DNA of 64,000 nucleotides. It comes from Closterium sp. Naga37s-1 (Eukaryota > Streptophyta > Zygnematophyceae > Desmidiales > Closteriaceae). Positions 1 to 11,135 of the stretch are shown here, piece by piece. The translations under genes and the position numbers were made by a program. Each line of letters opens with the position of its first letter. Position 1 is the stretch's first letter. Under the pieces are notes generated by a model. It was not told where the DNA came from, ran no database searches, and worked only from the letters and a program-made list of their open reading frames with translations. The stretch is from positions 1,842,501 through 1,906,500 of the forward strand of contig CANJKZ010000263.1 of the NCBI GenBank assembly GCA_947471745.1, given 5' to 3'.

Positions 1-626
1 CGACACAGCGTCGGTTTGAACGAACGGTACTATGCCAGCCACTATAGTCTTAGAACACAAGATAAGAAGAGTTACGAGTTGGGAATGACTCCCAGCTCCT
101 ACAAACCCCAAGAGCCGAGGTACAGTGATGTGGAACAGTGCCACACTGTCCCCAACCACGAAGGATCTCGAAACTACCCTTCACTAGGGCCTACACCAAG
201 TGAAATGTTACACTACACAAAGTAATGTAACTATCTTCAATATCTTGAGGTGTACCCTTTTGGCGAGCTTCGAAATCACTTGAGGCTTGACACCAAGGCT
301 CGGGCTCTTCATCACAAACTCATCCTTGAGTTCTTGATGGGTCTGCTGCACACACCTGCGACACGCCGAACGTTCGACACAGGACAAAATAGAAACCGCG
401 CACGACAAAATAGAAACCGCGCGCGAGACACAAACGACCGCGTAACACGCGTCTAGCGATAACTCGCTATTGACTCGACACACACACTCGACATCATGAC
501 TCAACATTCACACACAATTATAAGCATGAAATATATATTATCCCATGCCCTCATACCATTCCATACACACACACATTCACGCACACGGACAACAAGCCGA
601 GTGCAAACCGTAGGGTTGCATCAACA
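1..626 (-). repeat. LTR of the copia array, first copy, cut by the window start
   Basis: This is the 3' LTR, in element orientation, of the first unit. It matches 5665-6290 and 11329-11954. Its inner end at 626 was set from the place where the third copy leaves the repeat (11954) and from a 4-bp inverted end (TGTT/AACA). The polypurine tract lies just inside at about 629-640, read on the minus strand. Confidence 0.88.
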
Positions 627-667
627 AACTCCCCCTCGGATTGTTGGCCTTAGGATATGTTGCTCTC

Positions 668-3600
668 TCAGTTCAGAGCCATCCCAGCCAGCTTGCAACA
701 CTTCCAATGCTGCTGCTCCACCAGCCTCTTGGTCATCATGTCAGCCGGCTGCCCCGTGGTCTTCACGTAGCGCAACTCAACTTCACCCGCGGTTACCATG
801 CTCCTCGTCCAATGCCACTTCATCCTCATGTGCTTCGTGAGTCCATGCAACACAGGGTTCTTAGCAAGAGCAATGGCACCCTGGCTGTCACAGTACAGTG
901 GGGTAGGTCCTTGCTGCTCCTCCCCCAATTCAGCCAACAAACGCCGCTGCCACACAATCTCCCGTACGGCACGGAAGAGTGCCATGTACTCGGACTCCAC
1001 CGAGCTCAAAGCTTGGTCAACCTGCTTCTTGCTCTCCCAAGCAGTTGGGCCTCCACCAACACAGCATATGAAGCCTCCCACACTTGTCATGTCCTCTGGT
1101 TCTGATGCATATGAAGCATCCGAGTAGGCGGTGAGGAACAAACGCCCGGGTTCAACACCATCCGCGCCCTTTTGGCGCCTTTGTGCCGCCGCCGAGTATT
1201 GCAGCCCAACGGTCGGTGTTTGGCCAAGATACTTGGCCACCCTCATTCCAGCTGCTACCTGCTCCTCATTAGGGCATTGCACAACCCTAGCCAGCTGCCC
1301 GGTAGCAAACGCGACGTCCGGTCGGGTGTTTACCGCCGCATACATGAGGCTGCCCACCAACGAGTGAAATCGGCGCCTCTCCTCTTCATCAACGCTCTCC
1401 TCCTCTGGTCCCTTCACACACTTGAACCCAGAGGGAAAGGGTGTAGCCACATGGCCTTCACTCTGCCCAAAGTTGGCAGCCAATGCCTCCAGGTACTTTC
1501 GTTGATGCACCCGCATGCACCGCTTCTCCACATCTCGTTCGATGTGGAGCCCAAGGTAGAAGCTCACGTCACCAAGGGCCTTGCACTTGAACTTGTCTTG
1601 AAGCTTCAGCATCACCGCCTTCACAAGGTCAGAAGAGGGTGAGAAAATGAGGATGTCATCCACATAAACCACCATGAAACTCCTCTGCTCCCCCTCGCCA
1701 AGCTTGAACAAGGAGTGATCGGCCGTTGAGGGAGTGAAGCCGATCCCCTCCAACACTTCGCGCAGCTTCATGTACCATTGCCTAGGGGCCTGCTTCAGCC
1801 CATAGAGGGCCTTCTTCAGCTTCCACACTCTGCCACTACCATCATCAAACCCCTCTGGCTGCGCCATAAAAATCTCCTCCTCAAGGATGCCGTTAAGGAA
1901 TGCCGTTACGATGTCCATTTGCTTTACTACCCATCCTTTGATGGCGGCTCCCGCGAATAGGGTTCGCAGCGTCGTCGGCTTCACCACAGGGGCAAACAGC
2001 TCCTTGAAGTCCACCTTCTCCTTCTGCTGGTACCCCTTGGCTACAAGGCTAGACTTGTAGCGCTCGATCTTGCCGTCGGCATCCGACTTGATTTTGAAGA
2101 GCCACTTGGACGTTATCGCCGTACGCCCCTCCGGTAGCTCCACCAATTCAAACGTGTCATTCTCCTCGATGCTCTTCAGCTCACTCTCCACGGCCTTCTT
2201 CCACTCCTCAGAATCACTACTCTCCAAAGCCTCCTTGAGAGTTGCTGGTTCTCCCGGCATCTCCACCGGAGAGAAGAACGCGAAGGCACACTCCTCGTAG
2301 TCACTCTCCTCGTCGTCTCCGACCATCATTGCCGCTCCGGCCAGGGCTGTCTTGCCCTGCTTTCCCGGCGCATCATAGGTCAGCCTATTAGGGGGTTGAA
2401 CTCTCCTCTTCCCCCTTCCTTCCTCCTCAGCTGCAGGGACTTGAAGGCCTTGGCGTTGCTGCGGTGTGGCTCGAATCCGTGGAGCACTCGTAGTACGGGA
2501 AGGGAGTGACGGTGCACGCTCGCTCACTTGCTGCACCTCCTCCTCTTCTTCCTCTGCATCATTGGCCTCCTCTCCCCCATTCACAAGGGAGGATTGCCTT
2601 GTGGTTGTGCTGCCGCTGCTCAGCTCCAAAGGCAGCTCCACATGCTCCAAACCGGAACTCTTCACCTCCCCAAACCGCACGCCTATCTTCGCCTCATTCT
2701 CCGCCTTCCAATCCTTGTACATGAAGTTCTCCATGAACTTGCAGTCCCTGCTCACCAAGAACTTCTTGGTGAATGGGTCCCAAATAAGCCATCCCTTGCT
2801 GTTTTGAGCCATGCCCAAGTGCACGGCCCACACCGCCTTGGCACTAAGCTTGTTGTGCCGAAGATGCTTAGGCACGAGCGCCATGCACATGCACCCGAAC
2901 ACCCGAAGCATATCCACCTTTGGCTTCCTTCCTAGCCACTCCACATAGGACACCCATTTGTCTGCTCCCACATGAGTCAAGGCTCTGTTCTTGGCCACAC
3001 ACGCGCTCCGCACCGCATCAGGCCAGAAATAGTCGGGTAGCCCGGCTTCAATGAGCAACCCGCGTGCCGCTTCCGTGATTGTGCGGTTCGCTCGCTCGGC
3101 GATGCCGTTCATTGCAGGGGAGTATGGCATAGTGAGGGAGTGCCGAATACCATTCTTCTTCAGCCACAGCCCAAACTCCTTGCTCAGGAACTCTCCCCCT
3201 CGATCGGTGCGGATTGACTTGACTAGACGGTCTTGTTGCCGCTCCACCATCGGGAACCAATCCGTCTTCAACGTTTCAGCCACGTCGCTCTTCTTGGCCA
3301 GCACGTACACCCAAGTCATGCGGGTGTAGACGTCGACAATGGTGAGAAAATACTCAGCTCCAGCAGCTCCAAGCTTCAGGGGGCCCACCACGTCCATCAC
3401 CACCTCATCAAGCGGTGCCTTTGCCGTTGCCTCCGAACTAGGGAACGGAAACCGGGTGAACTTGGCTTGAATGCACGTCGGGCAGCCAAGCACCTCATCG
3501 GGCTCCCCCTTCACACGTATGCCAGCAACCATCTCATTCTTCACTAGCTGCTGCAAGATGGGCAGGGCCACATGCCCCATGCGCCGATGCAAGGTGAGCC

Positions 3601-5437
3601 AATCACACTCCCCCGTAGCCGAAGTTGGATTGGAGAATGCCGCGCTCGCAATAGCGCCCCACATACTCTCTCCGTAGTCCTCCTCCGCTGCTGCCTCTGG
3701 GTTCTCCTCACCCTTTTGCTGCTCCTTGGTTGCTGCACCACTCTCCTTAGGTTCACTGAACTTGCTGGTCCCTCCAGGTTTGCTCTTCTTGAGCTCATTC
3801 TCCTTAGCGCGACCGTTCGCGCCATCGTCGCTACCGACCGCTCCATCCTTGGTGCTGATGCTTGCTGCCACTTGCCTCTCCTTAGGCATAGGGACCACTG
3901 GGATCTGCCACATCTCGTTGTAGACATCCCTGTCCTCATGAAGGTCCCAAAGAATTCGATCGCCAAGCCTTGCGGTGTAGGTCTTGGCTCCCTTCGAGTT
4001 CGTGTCCATGCCGGCCTTTGCCAACCGCCGCACGGAAATCAGGTTTGCAGCAAGGCTGGGCACCCAAAGCACGTTCTTGAGGCCCACCATCTTCCCATCA
4101 GCACCCTTGAACATGGCCTTGCCCATGCCTTTCACATCTGCTCGCTGCCCCAAAGCCGATGTGACATGCTTCACCGGTGACGGCTCGAGTTCGGTGAGCA
4201 AGTCCGGGCGAGGTGTCATGCTATAGGTAGCGCCACTATCAATCACCCAATAGTCCAGGGGGTGTAGGGTCACCTTCCCCACAGCTGCTGGCTCCTCAAA
4301 GCCTTCATCCTTCTCTGGACCAGCCGGTACTTGCGTCGACACGAAGTAGAATAGACCCGGGTATCGATCGTCGCTCGGGTCCTTGTCGTTGTCTCCGCTC
4401 TTCATGTTTGCAGCTCCGCCACCGCGACCGCCACGGCCTCCACGACCTCGTCCTCTCCCTCCTCCTGCTCCTCTACCCTCTTGGCCTTGAGCAGGGGTCC
4501 AACCATATGGGAGTTTGTAGCAGTCGCGCCACATGTGTCCGCTCTTGTGGCAATAGTGACACTCGCCGTCGAATCGGCCGCGACCGCGTCCGTAGCTCTT
4601 GTCGTCGCTGCCATAACCGCCACTTCTGCGGCCTCCGCCGAAGTTGCTGCCACCAAACCTTCCTCCCCCTCGTCCTCTGCCTCTTCCTCGACCATATCCA
4701 CGGCCGATGCTCGCTGCCCCAGCGCCATCCGCACTCGCCAACTCACGGCGGCGGAAATCCTCTTGAAGGATAGCTCGCTTCACGTCTTCAAGCGAGAGGC
4801 GGGGCAAGTCGCAATTAAGGTTGATGATGAGCGAGGACCATGACTCTGGGAGTAAGGCCAGCAACTTGGTCTTTTTTTGGAGCTCACTGTAGTTCAAATC
4901 AGCTCCCTCAAGCCGCGTCAACAAGTCGAAGAATTTCTGCACCCCTTCTTCAACCGCTTCGTCTTCTTCAATTCGTAGCGCCGCCATTTGCCGTTCCAAC
5001 ACCACCGCTACCGCCGCTGTTGCAGGAGCTTGTACACCCTTGAGAGCAGCCCATGCCTTTGGTCCTTTCTCTGGTTCACGCTGGAATGGCTTGATGTGAC
5101 GGATCTGACTGCTCCCCAACGCTTGCCCAAGTAAGAGATAGCCTTGTGCGCTCTTCCGCACCCACGGGCTCTTCTCCGGGTCGTTCTCGGGGCGCTTCTC
5201 CGTTCCTTCCATCACCTCCAGCAGGTCATAGTGGTCAAAGATGTTCTCCATCTTGAAGGACCATTCAGCAAAGTTGTCACCGTTGAACTTGTCAAGCCCA
5301 AACACCCTAGGCTCATCCCTAGGTGGGCCAAGACTTGGTTGCATGGGCGCCATGGCTGAATCACGGGGTTGGCCTTGAGCTTGAGCTTCTCCACTGCCAC
5401 CAGCACCTCTGCCACCCCTCTCCTCAGGTCCAGACAT
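668..5437 (-). CDS. Copia gag-pol polyprotein, unit 1
   Basis: One frame of 1589 codons from the ATG at 5437; an upstream GTG would extend it into the primer site and is unlikely to be the start. Parts in order: an N-terminal gag of the UBN2/DUF4219 kind; a Gly/Arg-rich stretch holding a CCHC zinc knuckle near residue 300; an aspartic protease with a DSGAT motif near residue 410; a gag-pre-integrase HH-CC segment and integrase core at about 630-840; a reverse transcriptase with YVDD at about 1130-1380; and RNase H to the C-terminus. It looks whole. It differs from unit 2 at only a handful of residues. Confidence 0.95.
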   Translation of the reverse strand: MSGPEERGGRGAGGSGEAQAQGQPRDSAMAPMQPSLGPPRDEPRVFGLDKFNGDNFAEWSFKMENIFDHYDLLEVMEGTEKRPENDPEKSPWVRKSAQGYLLLGQALGSSQIRHIKPFQREPEKGPKAWAALKGVQAPATAAVAVVLERQMAALRIEEDEAVEEGVQKFFDLLTRLEGADLNYSELQKKTKLLALLPESWSSLIINLNCDLPRLSLEDVKRAILQEDFRRRELASADGAGAASIGRGYGRGRGRGRGGGRFGGSNFGGGRRSGGYGSDDKSYGRGRGRFDGECHYCHKSGHMWRDCYKLPYGWTPAQGQEGRGAGGGRGRGRGGRGGRGGGAANMKSGDNDKDPSDDRYPGLFYFVSTQVPAGPEKDEGFEEPAAVGKVTLHPLDYWVIDSGATYSMTPRPDLLTELEPSPVKHVTSALGQRADVKGMGKAMFKGADGKMVGLKNVLWVPSLAANLISVRRLAKAGMDTNSKGAKTYTARLGDRILWDLHEDRDVYNEMWQIPVVPMPKERQVAASISTKDGAVGSDDGANGRAKENELKKSKPGGTSKFSEPKESGAATKEQQKGEENPEAAAEEDYGESMWGAIASAAFSNPTSATGECDWLTLHRRMGHVALPILQQLVKNEMVAGIRVKGEPDEVLGCPTCIQAKFTRFPFPSSEATAKAPLDEVVMDVVGPLKLGAAGAEYFLTIVDVYTRMTWVYVLAKKSDVAETLKTDWFPMVERQQDRLVKSIRTDRGGEFLSKEFGLWLKKNGIRHSLTMPYSPAMNGIAERANRTITEAARGLLIEAGLPDYFWPDAVRSACVAKNRALTHVGADKWVSYVEWLGRKPKVDMLRVFGCMCMALVPKHLRHNKLSAKAVWAVHLGMAQNSKGWLIWDPFTKKFLVSRDCKFMENFMYKDWKAENEAKIGVRFGEVKSSGLEHVELPLELSSGSTTTRQSSLVNGGEEANDAEEEEEEVQQVSERAPSLPSRTTSAPRIRATPQQRQGLQVPAAEEEGRGKRRVQPPNRLTYDAPGKQGKTALAGAAMMVGDDEESDYEECAFAFFSPVEMPGEPATLKEALESSDSEEWKKAVESELKSIEENDTFELVELPEGRTAITSKWLFKIKSDADGKIERYKSSLVAKGYQQKEKVDFKELFAPVVKPTTLRTLFAGAAIKGWVVKQMDIVTAFLNGILEEEIFMAQPEGFDDGSGRVWKLKKALYGLKQAPRQWYMKLREVLEGIGFTPSTADHSLFKLGEGEQRSFMVVYVDDILIFSPSSDLVKAVMLKLQDKFKCKALGDVSFYLGLHIERDVEKRCMRVHQRKYLEALAANFGQSEGHVATPFPSGFKCVKGPEEESVDEEERRRFHSLVGSLMYAAVNTRPDVAFATGQLARVVQCPNEEQVAAGMRVAKYLGQTPTVGLQYSAAAQRRQKGADGVEPGRLFLTAYSDASYASEPEDMTSVGGFICCVGGGPTAWESKKQVDQALSSVESEYMALFRAVREIVWQRRLLAELGEEQQGPTPLYCDSQGAIALAKNPVLHGLTKHMRMKWHWTRSMVTAGEVELRYVKTTGQPADMMTKRLVEQQHWKCCKLAGMALN

Positions 5438-5456
5438 TGTCGAAACTGCTTCAAGG

Positions 5457-5469
5457 GGCTCTGATACCA
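5457..5469 (-). other. Primer-binding site of the copia element, unit 1
   Basis: On the minus strand this reads TGGTATCAGAGCC, the usual plant copia primer site complementary to the 3' end of initiator tRNA-Met. It lies 2 bp inside the LTR edge at 5472. The same site occurs at 11121-11133 for unit 2. Confidence 0.9.
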
Positions 5470-5471
5470 CT

Positions 5472-6290
5472 TGTTATAGTCACAATAGGCTTGAATGTGC
5501 CTAAAACGAAAGATAGAGAGCACAGACGGATTTCTGCACAGCGGCTTCAAACGTTGATAGCGTTCTGCTCACAGCTGCAAATGACTTGATTCAAATTGGA
5601 TCTGGAGCGTCTTCACGTCGTCTACAATTATCAATTTAGATTGCACGATTTGATAAAGAATTGACGACACAGCGTCGGTTTGAACGAACGGTACTATGCC
5701 AGCCACTATAGTCTTAGAACACAAGATAGGAAGAGTTACGAGTTGGGAATGACTCCCAGCTCCTACAAACCCCAAGAGCCGAGGTACAGTGATGTGGAAC
5801 AGTGCCACACTGTCCCCAACCACGAAGGGTCTCGAAACTACCCTTCACTAGGGCCTACACCAAGTGAAATGTTACACTACACAAAGTAATGTAACTATCT
5901 TCAATATCTTGAGGTGTACCCTTTTGGCGAGCTTCGAAATCACTTGAGGCTTGACACCAAGGCTCGGGCTCTTCATCACAAACTCATCCTTGAGTTCTTG
6001 ATGGGTCTGCTGCACACACCTGCGACACGCCGAACGTTCGACACAGGACAAAATAGAAACCGCGCACGACAAAATAGAAACCGCGCGCGAGACACAAACG
6101 ACCGCGTAACACGCGTCTAGCGATAACTCGCTATTGACTCGACACACACACTCGACATCATGACTCAACATTCACACACAATTATAAGCATGAAATATAT
6201 ATTATCCCATGCCCTCATACCATTCCATACACACACACATTCACGCACACGGACAACAAGCCGAGTGCAAACCGTAGGGTTGCATCAACA
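5472..6290 (-). repeat. Shared central LTR of the copia array (819 bp)
   Basis: This is the only LTR of the array complete on both sides and inside the window. It is bounded by TGTTATAG and CATCAACA. It serves as 5' LTR of unit 1 and as 3' LTR of unit 2. It contains a short direct repeat (ACAAAATAGAAACCGCGC) at about 6048-6085. Confidence 0.88.
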
Positions 6291-6331
6291 AACTCCCCCT
6301 CGGATTGTTGGCCTTAGGATATGTTGCTCTC

Positions 6332-9300
6332 TCAGTTCAGAGCCATCCCAGCCAGCTTGCAACACTTCCAATGCTGCTGCTCCACCAGCCTCTTGGTCAT
6401 CATGTCAGCCGGCTGCCCCGTGGTCTTCACGTAGCGCAACTCAACTTCACCCGCGGTTACCATGCTCCTCGTCCAATGCCACTTCATCCTCATGTGCTTC
6501 GTGAGTCCATGCAACACAGGGTTCTTAGCAAGAGCAATGGCACCCTGGCTGTCACAGTACAGTGGGGTAGGTCCTTGCTGCTCCTCCCCCAATTCAGCCA
6601 ACAAACGCCGCTGCCACACAATCTCCCGTACGGCACGGAAGAGTGCCATGTACTCGGACTCCACCGAGCTCAAAGCTTGGTCAACCTGCTTCTTGCTCTC
6701 CCAAGCAGTTGGGCCTCCACCAACACAGCATATGAAGCCTCCCACACTTGTCATGTCCTCTGGTTCTGATGCATATGAAGCATCCGAGTAGGCGGTGAGG
6801 AACAAACGCCCGGGTTCAACACCATCCGCGCCCTTTTGGCGCCTTTGTGCCGCCGCCGAGTATTGCAGCCCAACGGTCGGTGTTTGGCCAAGATACTTGG
6901 CCACCCTCATTCCAGCTGCTACCTGCTCCTCATTAGGGCATTGCACAACCCTAGCCAGCTGCCCGGTAGCAAACGCGACGTCCGGTCGGGTGTTTACCGC
7001 CGCATACATGAGGCTGCCCACCAACGAGTGAAATCGGCGCCTCTCCTCTTCATCAACGCTCTCCTCCTCTGGTCCCTTCACACACTTGAACCCAGAGGGA
7101 AAGGGTGTAGCCACATGGCCTTCACTCTGCCCAAAGTTGGCAGCCAATGCCTCCAGGTACTTTCGTTGATGCACCCGCATGCACCGCTTCTCCACATCTC
7201 GTTCGATGTGGAGCCCAAGGTAGAAGCTCACGTCACCAAGGGCCTTGCACTTGAACTTGTCTTGAAGCTTCAGCATCACCGCCTTCACAAGGTCAGAAGA
7301 GGGTGAGAAAATGAGGATGTCATCCACATAAACCACCATGAAACTCCTCTGCTCCCCCTCGCCAAGCTTGAACAAGGAGTGATCGGCCGTTGAGGGAGTG
7401 AAGCCGATCCCCTCCAACACTTCGCGCAGCTTCATGTACCATTGCCTAGGGGCCTGCTTCAGCCCATAGAGGGCCTTCTTCAGCTTCCACACTCTGCCAC
7501 TACCATCATCAAACCCCTCTGGCTGCGCCATAAAAATCTCCTCCTCAAGGATGCCGTTAAGGAATGCCGTTACGATGTCCATTTGCTTTACTACCCATCC
7601 TTTGATGGCGGCTCCCGCGAATAGGGTTCGCAGCGTCGTCGGCTTCACCACAGGGGCAAACAGCTCCTTGAAGTCCACCTTCTCCTTCTGCTGGTACCCC
7701 TTGGCTACAAGCCTAGACTTGTAGCGCTCGATCTTGCCGTCGGCATCCGACTTGATTTTGAAGAGCCACTTGGACGTTATCGCCGTACGCCCCTCCGGTA
7801 GCTCCACCAATTCAAACGTGTCATTCTCCTCGATGCTCTTCAGCTCACTCTCCACGGCCTTCTTCCACTCCTCAGAATCACTACTCTCCAAAGCCTCCTT
7901 GAGAGTTGCTGGTTCTCCCGGCATCTCCACCGGAGAGAAGAACGCGAAGGCACACTCCTCGTAGTCACTCTCCTCGTCGTCTCCGACCATCATTGCCGCT
8001 CCGGCCAGGGCTGTCTTGCCCTGCTTTCCCGGCGCATCATAGGTCAGCCTATTAGGGGGTTGAACTCTCCTCTTCCCCCTTCCTTCCTCCTCAGCTGCAG
8101 GGACTTGAAGGCCTTGGCGTTGCTGCGGTGTGGCTCGAATCCGTGGAGCACTCGTAGTACGGGAAGGGAGTGACGGTGCACGCTCGCTCACTTGCTGCAC
8201 CTCCTCCTCTTCTTCCTCTGCATCATTGGCCTCCTCTCCCCCATTCACAAGGGAGGATTGCCTTGTGGTTGTGCTGCCGCTGCTCAGCTCCAAAGGCAGC
8301 TCCACATGCTCCAAACCGGAACTCTTCACCTCCCCAAACCGCACGCCTATCTTCGCCTCATTCTCCGCCTTCCAATCCTTGTACATGAAGTTCTCCATGA
8401 ACTTGCAGTCCCTGCTCACCAAGAACTTCTTGGTGAATGGGTCCCAAATAAGCCATCCCTTGCTGTTTTGAGCCATGCCCAAGTGCACGGCCCACACCGC
8501 CTTGGCACTAAGCTTGTTGTGCCGAAGATGCTTAGGCACGAGCGCCATGCACATGCACCCGAACACCCGAAGCATATCCACCTTTGGCTTCCTTCCTAGC
8601 CACTCCACATAGGACACCCATTTGTCTGCTCCCACATGAGTCAAGGCTCTGTTCTTGGCCACACACGCGCTCCGCACCGCATCAGGCCAGAAATAGTCGG
8701 GTAGCCCGGCTTCAATGAGCAACCCGCGTGCCGCTTCCGTGATTGTGCGGTTCGCTCGCTCGGCGATGCCGTTCATTGCAGGGGAGTATGGCATAGTGAG
8801 GGAGTGCCGAATACCATTCTTCTTCAGCCACAGCCCAAACTCCTTGCTCAGGAACTCTCCCCCTCGATCGGTGCGGATTGACTTGACTAGACGGTCTTGT
8901 TGCCGCTCCACCATCGGGAACCAATCCGTCTTCAACGTTTCAGCCACGTCGCTCTTCTTGGCCAGCACGTACACCCAAGTCATGCGGGTGTAGACGTCGA
9001 CAATGGTGAGAAAATACTCAGCTCCAGCAGCTCCAAGCTTCAGGGGGCCCACCACGTCCATCACCACCTCATCAAGCGGTGCCTTTGCCGTTGCCTCCGA
9101 ACTAGGGAACGGAAACCGGGTGAACTTGGCTTGAATGCACGTCGGGCAGCCAAGCACCTCATCGGGCTCCCCCTTCACACGTATGCCAGCAACCATCTCA
9201 TTCTTCACTAGCTGCTGCAAGATGGGCAGGGCCACATGCCCCATGCGCCGATGCAAGGTGAGCCAATCACACTCCCCCGTAGCCGAAGTTGGATTGGAGA

Positions 9301-11101
9301 ATGCCGCGCTCGCAATAGCGCCCCACATACTCTCTCCGTAGTCCTCCTTCGCTGCTGCCTCTGGGTTCTCCTCACCCTTTTGCTGCTCCTTGGTTGCTGC
9401 ACCACTCTCCTTAGGTTCACTGAACTTGCTGGTCCCTCCAGGTTTGCTCTTCTTGAGCTCATTCTCCTTAGCGCGACCGTTCGCGCCATCGTCGCTACCG
9501 ACCGCTCCATCCTTGGTGCTGATGCTTGCTGCCACTTGCCTCTCCTTAGGCATAGGGACCACTGGGATCTGCCACATCTCGTTGTAGACATCCCTGTCCT
9601 CATGAAGGTCCCAAAGAATTCGATCGCCAAGCCTTGCGGTGTAGGTCTTGGCTCCCTTCGAGTTCGTGTCCATGCCGGCCTTTGCCAACCGCCGCACGGA
9701 AATCAGGTTTGCAGCAAGGCTGGGCACCCAAAACACGTTCTTGAGGCCCACCATCTTCCCATCAGCACCCTTGAACATGGCCTTGCCCATACCTTTCACC
9801 TCTGCTCGCTGCCCCAAAGCCGATGTGACATGCTTCACCGGTGACGGCTCGAGTTCGGTGAGCAAGTCCGGGCGAGGTGTCATGCTATAGGTAGCGCCAC
9901 TATCAATCACCCAATAGTCCAGGGGGTGTAGGGTCACCTTCCCCACAGCTGCTGGCTCCTCAAAGCCTTCATCCTTCTCTGGACCAGCCGGTACTTGCGT
10001 CGACACGAAGTAGAATAGACCCGGGTATCGATCGTCGCTCGGGTCCTTGTCGTTGTCTCCGCTCTTCATGTTTGCAGCTCCGCCACCGCGACCGCCACGG
10101 CCTCCACGACCTCGTCCTCTCCCTCCTCCTGCTCCTCTACCCTCTTGGCCTTGAGCAGGGGTCCAACCATATGGGAGTTTGTAGCAGTCGCGCCACATGT
10201 GTCCGCTCTTGTGGCAATAGTGACACTCGCCGTCGAATCGGCCGCGACCGCGTCCGTAGCTCTTGTCGTCGCTGCCATAACCGCCACTTCTGCGGCCTCC
10301 GCCGAAGTTGCTGCCACCAAACCTTCCTCCCCCTCGTCCTCTGCCTCTTCCTCGACCATATCCACGGCCGATGCTCGCTGCCCCAGCGCCATCCGCACTC
10401 GCCAACTCACGGCGGCGGAAATCCTCTTGAAGGATAGCTCGCTTCACGTCTTCAAGCGAGAGGCGGGGCAAGTCGCAATTAAGGTTGATGATGAGCGAGG
10501 ACCATGACTCTGGGAGTAAGGCCAGCAACTTGGTCTTTTTTTGGAGCTCACTGTAGTTCAAATCAGCTCCCTCAAGCCGCGTCAACAAGTCGAAGAATTT
10601 CTGCACCCCTTCTTCAACCGCTTCGTCTTCTTCAATTCGTAGCGCCGCCATTTGCCGTTCCAACACCACCGCTACCGCCGCTGTTGCAGGAGCTTGTACA
10701 CCCTTGAGAGCAGCCCATGCCTTTGGTCCTTTCTCTGGTTCACGCTGGAATGGCTTGATGTGACGGATCTGACTGCTCCCCAACGCTTGCCCAAGTAAGA
10801 GATAGCCTTGTGCGCTCTTCCGCACCCACGGGCTCTTCTCCGGGTCGTTCTCGGGGCGCTTCTCCGTTCCTTCCATCACCTCCAGCAGGTCATAGTGGTC
10901 AAAGATGTTCTCCATCTTGAAGGACCATTCAGCAAAGTTGTCACCGTTGAACTTGTCAAGCCCAAACACCCTAGGCTCATCCCTAGGTGGGCCAAGACTT
11001 GGTTGCATGGGCGCCATGGCTGAATCACGGGGTTGGCCTTGAGCTTGAGCTTCTCCACTGCCACCAGCACCTCTGCCACCCCTCTCCTCAGGTCCAGACA
11101 T
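6332..11101 (-). CDS. Copia gag-pol polyprotein, unit 2
   Basis: Second copy of the 1589-codon frame, offset by exactly 5664 bp from unit 1, with the same parts: gag with zinc knuckle, protease, integrase, reverse transcriptase and RNase H. It looks whole and is nearly identical to unit 1. The two units therefore separated recently, by local duplication or by unequal exchange between LTRs. Confidence 0.95.
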   Translation of the reverse strand: MSGPEERGGRGAGGSGEAQAQGQPRDSAMAPMQPSLGPPRDEPRVFGLDKFNGDNFAEWSFKMENIFDHYDLLEVMEGTEKRPENDPEKSPWVRKSAQGYLLLGQALGSSQIRHIKPFQREPEKGPKAWAALKGVQAPATAAVAVVLERQMAALRIEEDEAVEEGVQKFFDLLTRLEGADLNYSELQKKTKLLALLPESWSSLIINLNCDLPRLSLEDVKRAILQEDFRRRELASADGAGAASIGRGYGRGRGRGRGGGRFGGSNFGGGRRSGGYGSDDKSYGRGRGRFDGECHYCHKSGHMWRDCYKLPYGWTPAQGQEGRGAGGGRGRGRGGRGGRGGGAANMKSGDNDKDPSDDRYPGLFYFVSTQVPAGPEKDEGFEEPAAVGKVTLHPLDYWVIDSGATYSMTPRPDLLTELEPSPVKHVTSALGQRAEVKGMGKAMFKGADGKMVGLKNVFWVPSLAANLISVRRLAKAGMDTNSKGAKTYTARLGDRILWDLHEDRDVYNEMWQIPVVPMPKERQVAASISTKDGAVGSDDGANGRAKENELKKSKPGGTSKFSEPKESGAATKEQQKGEENPEAAAKEDYGESMWGAIASAAFSNPTSATGECDWLTLHRRMGHVALPILQQLVKNEMVAGIRVKGEPDEVLGCPTCIQAKFTRFPFPSSEATAKAPLDEVVMDVVGPLKLGAAGAEYFLTIVDVYTRMTWVYVLAKKSDVAETLKTDWFPMVERQQDRLVKSIRTDRGGEFLSKEFGLWLKKNGIRHSLTMPYSPAMNGIAERANRTITEAARGLLIEAGLPDYFWPDAVRSACVAKNRALTHVGADKWVSYVEWLGRKPKVDMLRVFGCMCMALVPKHLRHNKLSAKAVWAVHLGMAQNSKGWLIWDPFTKKFLVSRDCKFMENFMYKDWKAENEAKIGVRFGEVKSSGLEHVELPLELSSGSTTTRQSSLVNGGEEANDAEEEEEEVQQVSERAPSLPSRTTSAPRIRATPQQRQGLQVPAAEEEGRGKRRVQPPNRLTYDAPGKQGKTALAGAAMMVGDDEESDYEECAFAFFSPVEMPGEPATLKEALESSDSEEWKKAVESELKSIEENDTFELVELPEGRTAITSKWLFKIKSDADGKIERYKSRLVAKGYQQKEKVDFKELFAPVVKPTTLRTLFAGAAIKGWVVKQMDIVTAFLNGILEEEIFMAQPEGFDDGSGRVWKLKKALYGLKQAPRQWYMKLREVLEGIGFTPSTADHSLFKLGEGEQRSFMVVYVDDILIFSPSSDLVKAVMLKLQDKFKCKALGDVSFYLGLHIERDVEKRCMRVHQRKYLEALAANFGQSEGHVATPFPSGFKCVKGPEEESVDEEERRRFHSLVGSLMYAAVNTRPDVAFATGQLARVVQCPNEEQVAAGMRVAKYLGQTPTVGLQYSAAAQRRQKGADGVEPGRLFLTAYSDASYASEPEDMTSVGGFICCVGGGPTAWESKKQVDQALSSVESEYMALFRAVREIVWQRRLLAELGEEQQGPTPLYCDSQGAIALAKNPVLHGLTKHMRMKWHWTRSMVTAGEVELRYVKTTGQPADMMTKRLVEQQHWKCCKLAGMALN

Positions 11102-11135
11102 TGTCGAAACTGCTTCAAGGGGCTCTGATACCACT

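Noticed and set aside
668-5470. GTG at 5470 as the start of gag-pol
   Set aside because: It lies inside the primer-binding site; the ATG at 5437 is the better start.
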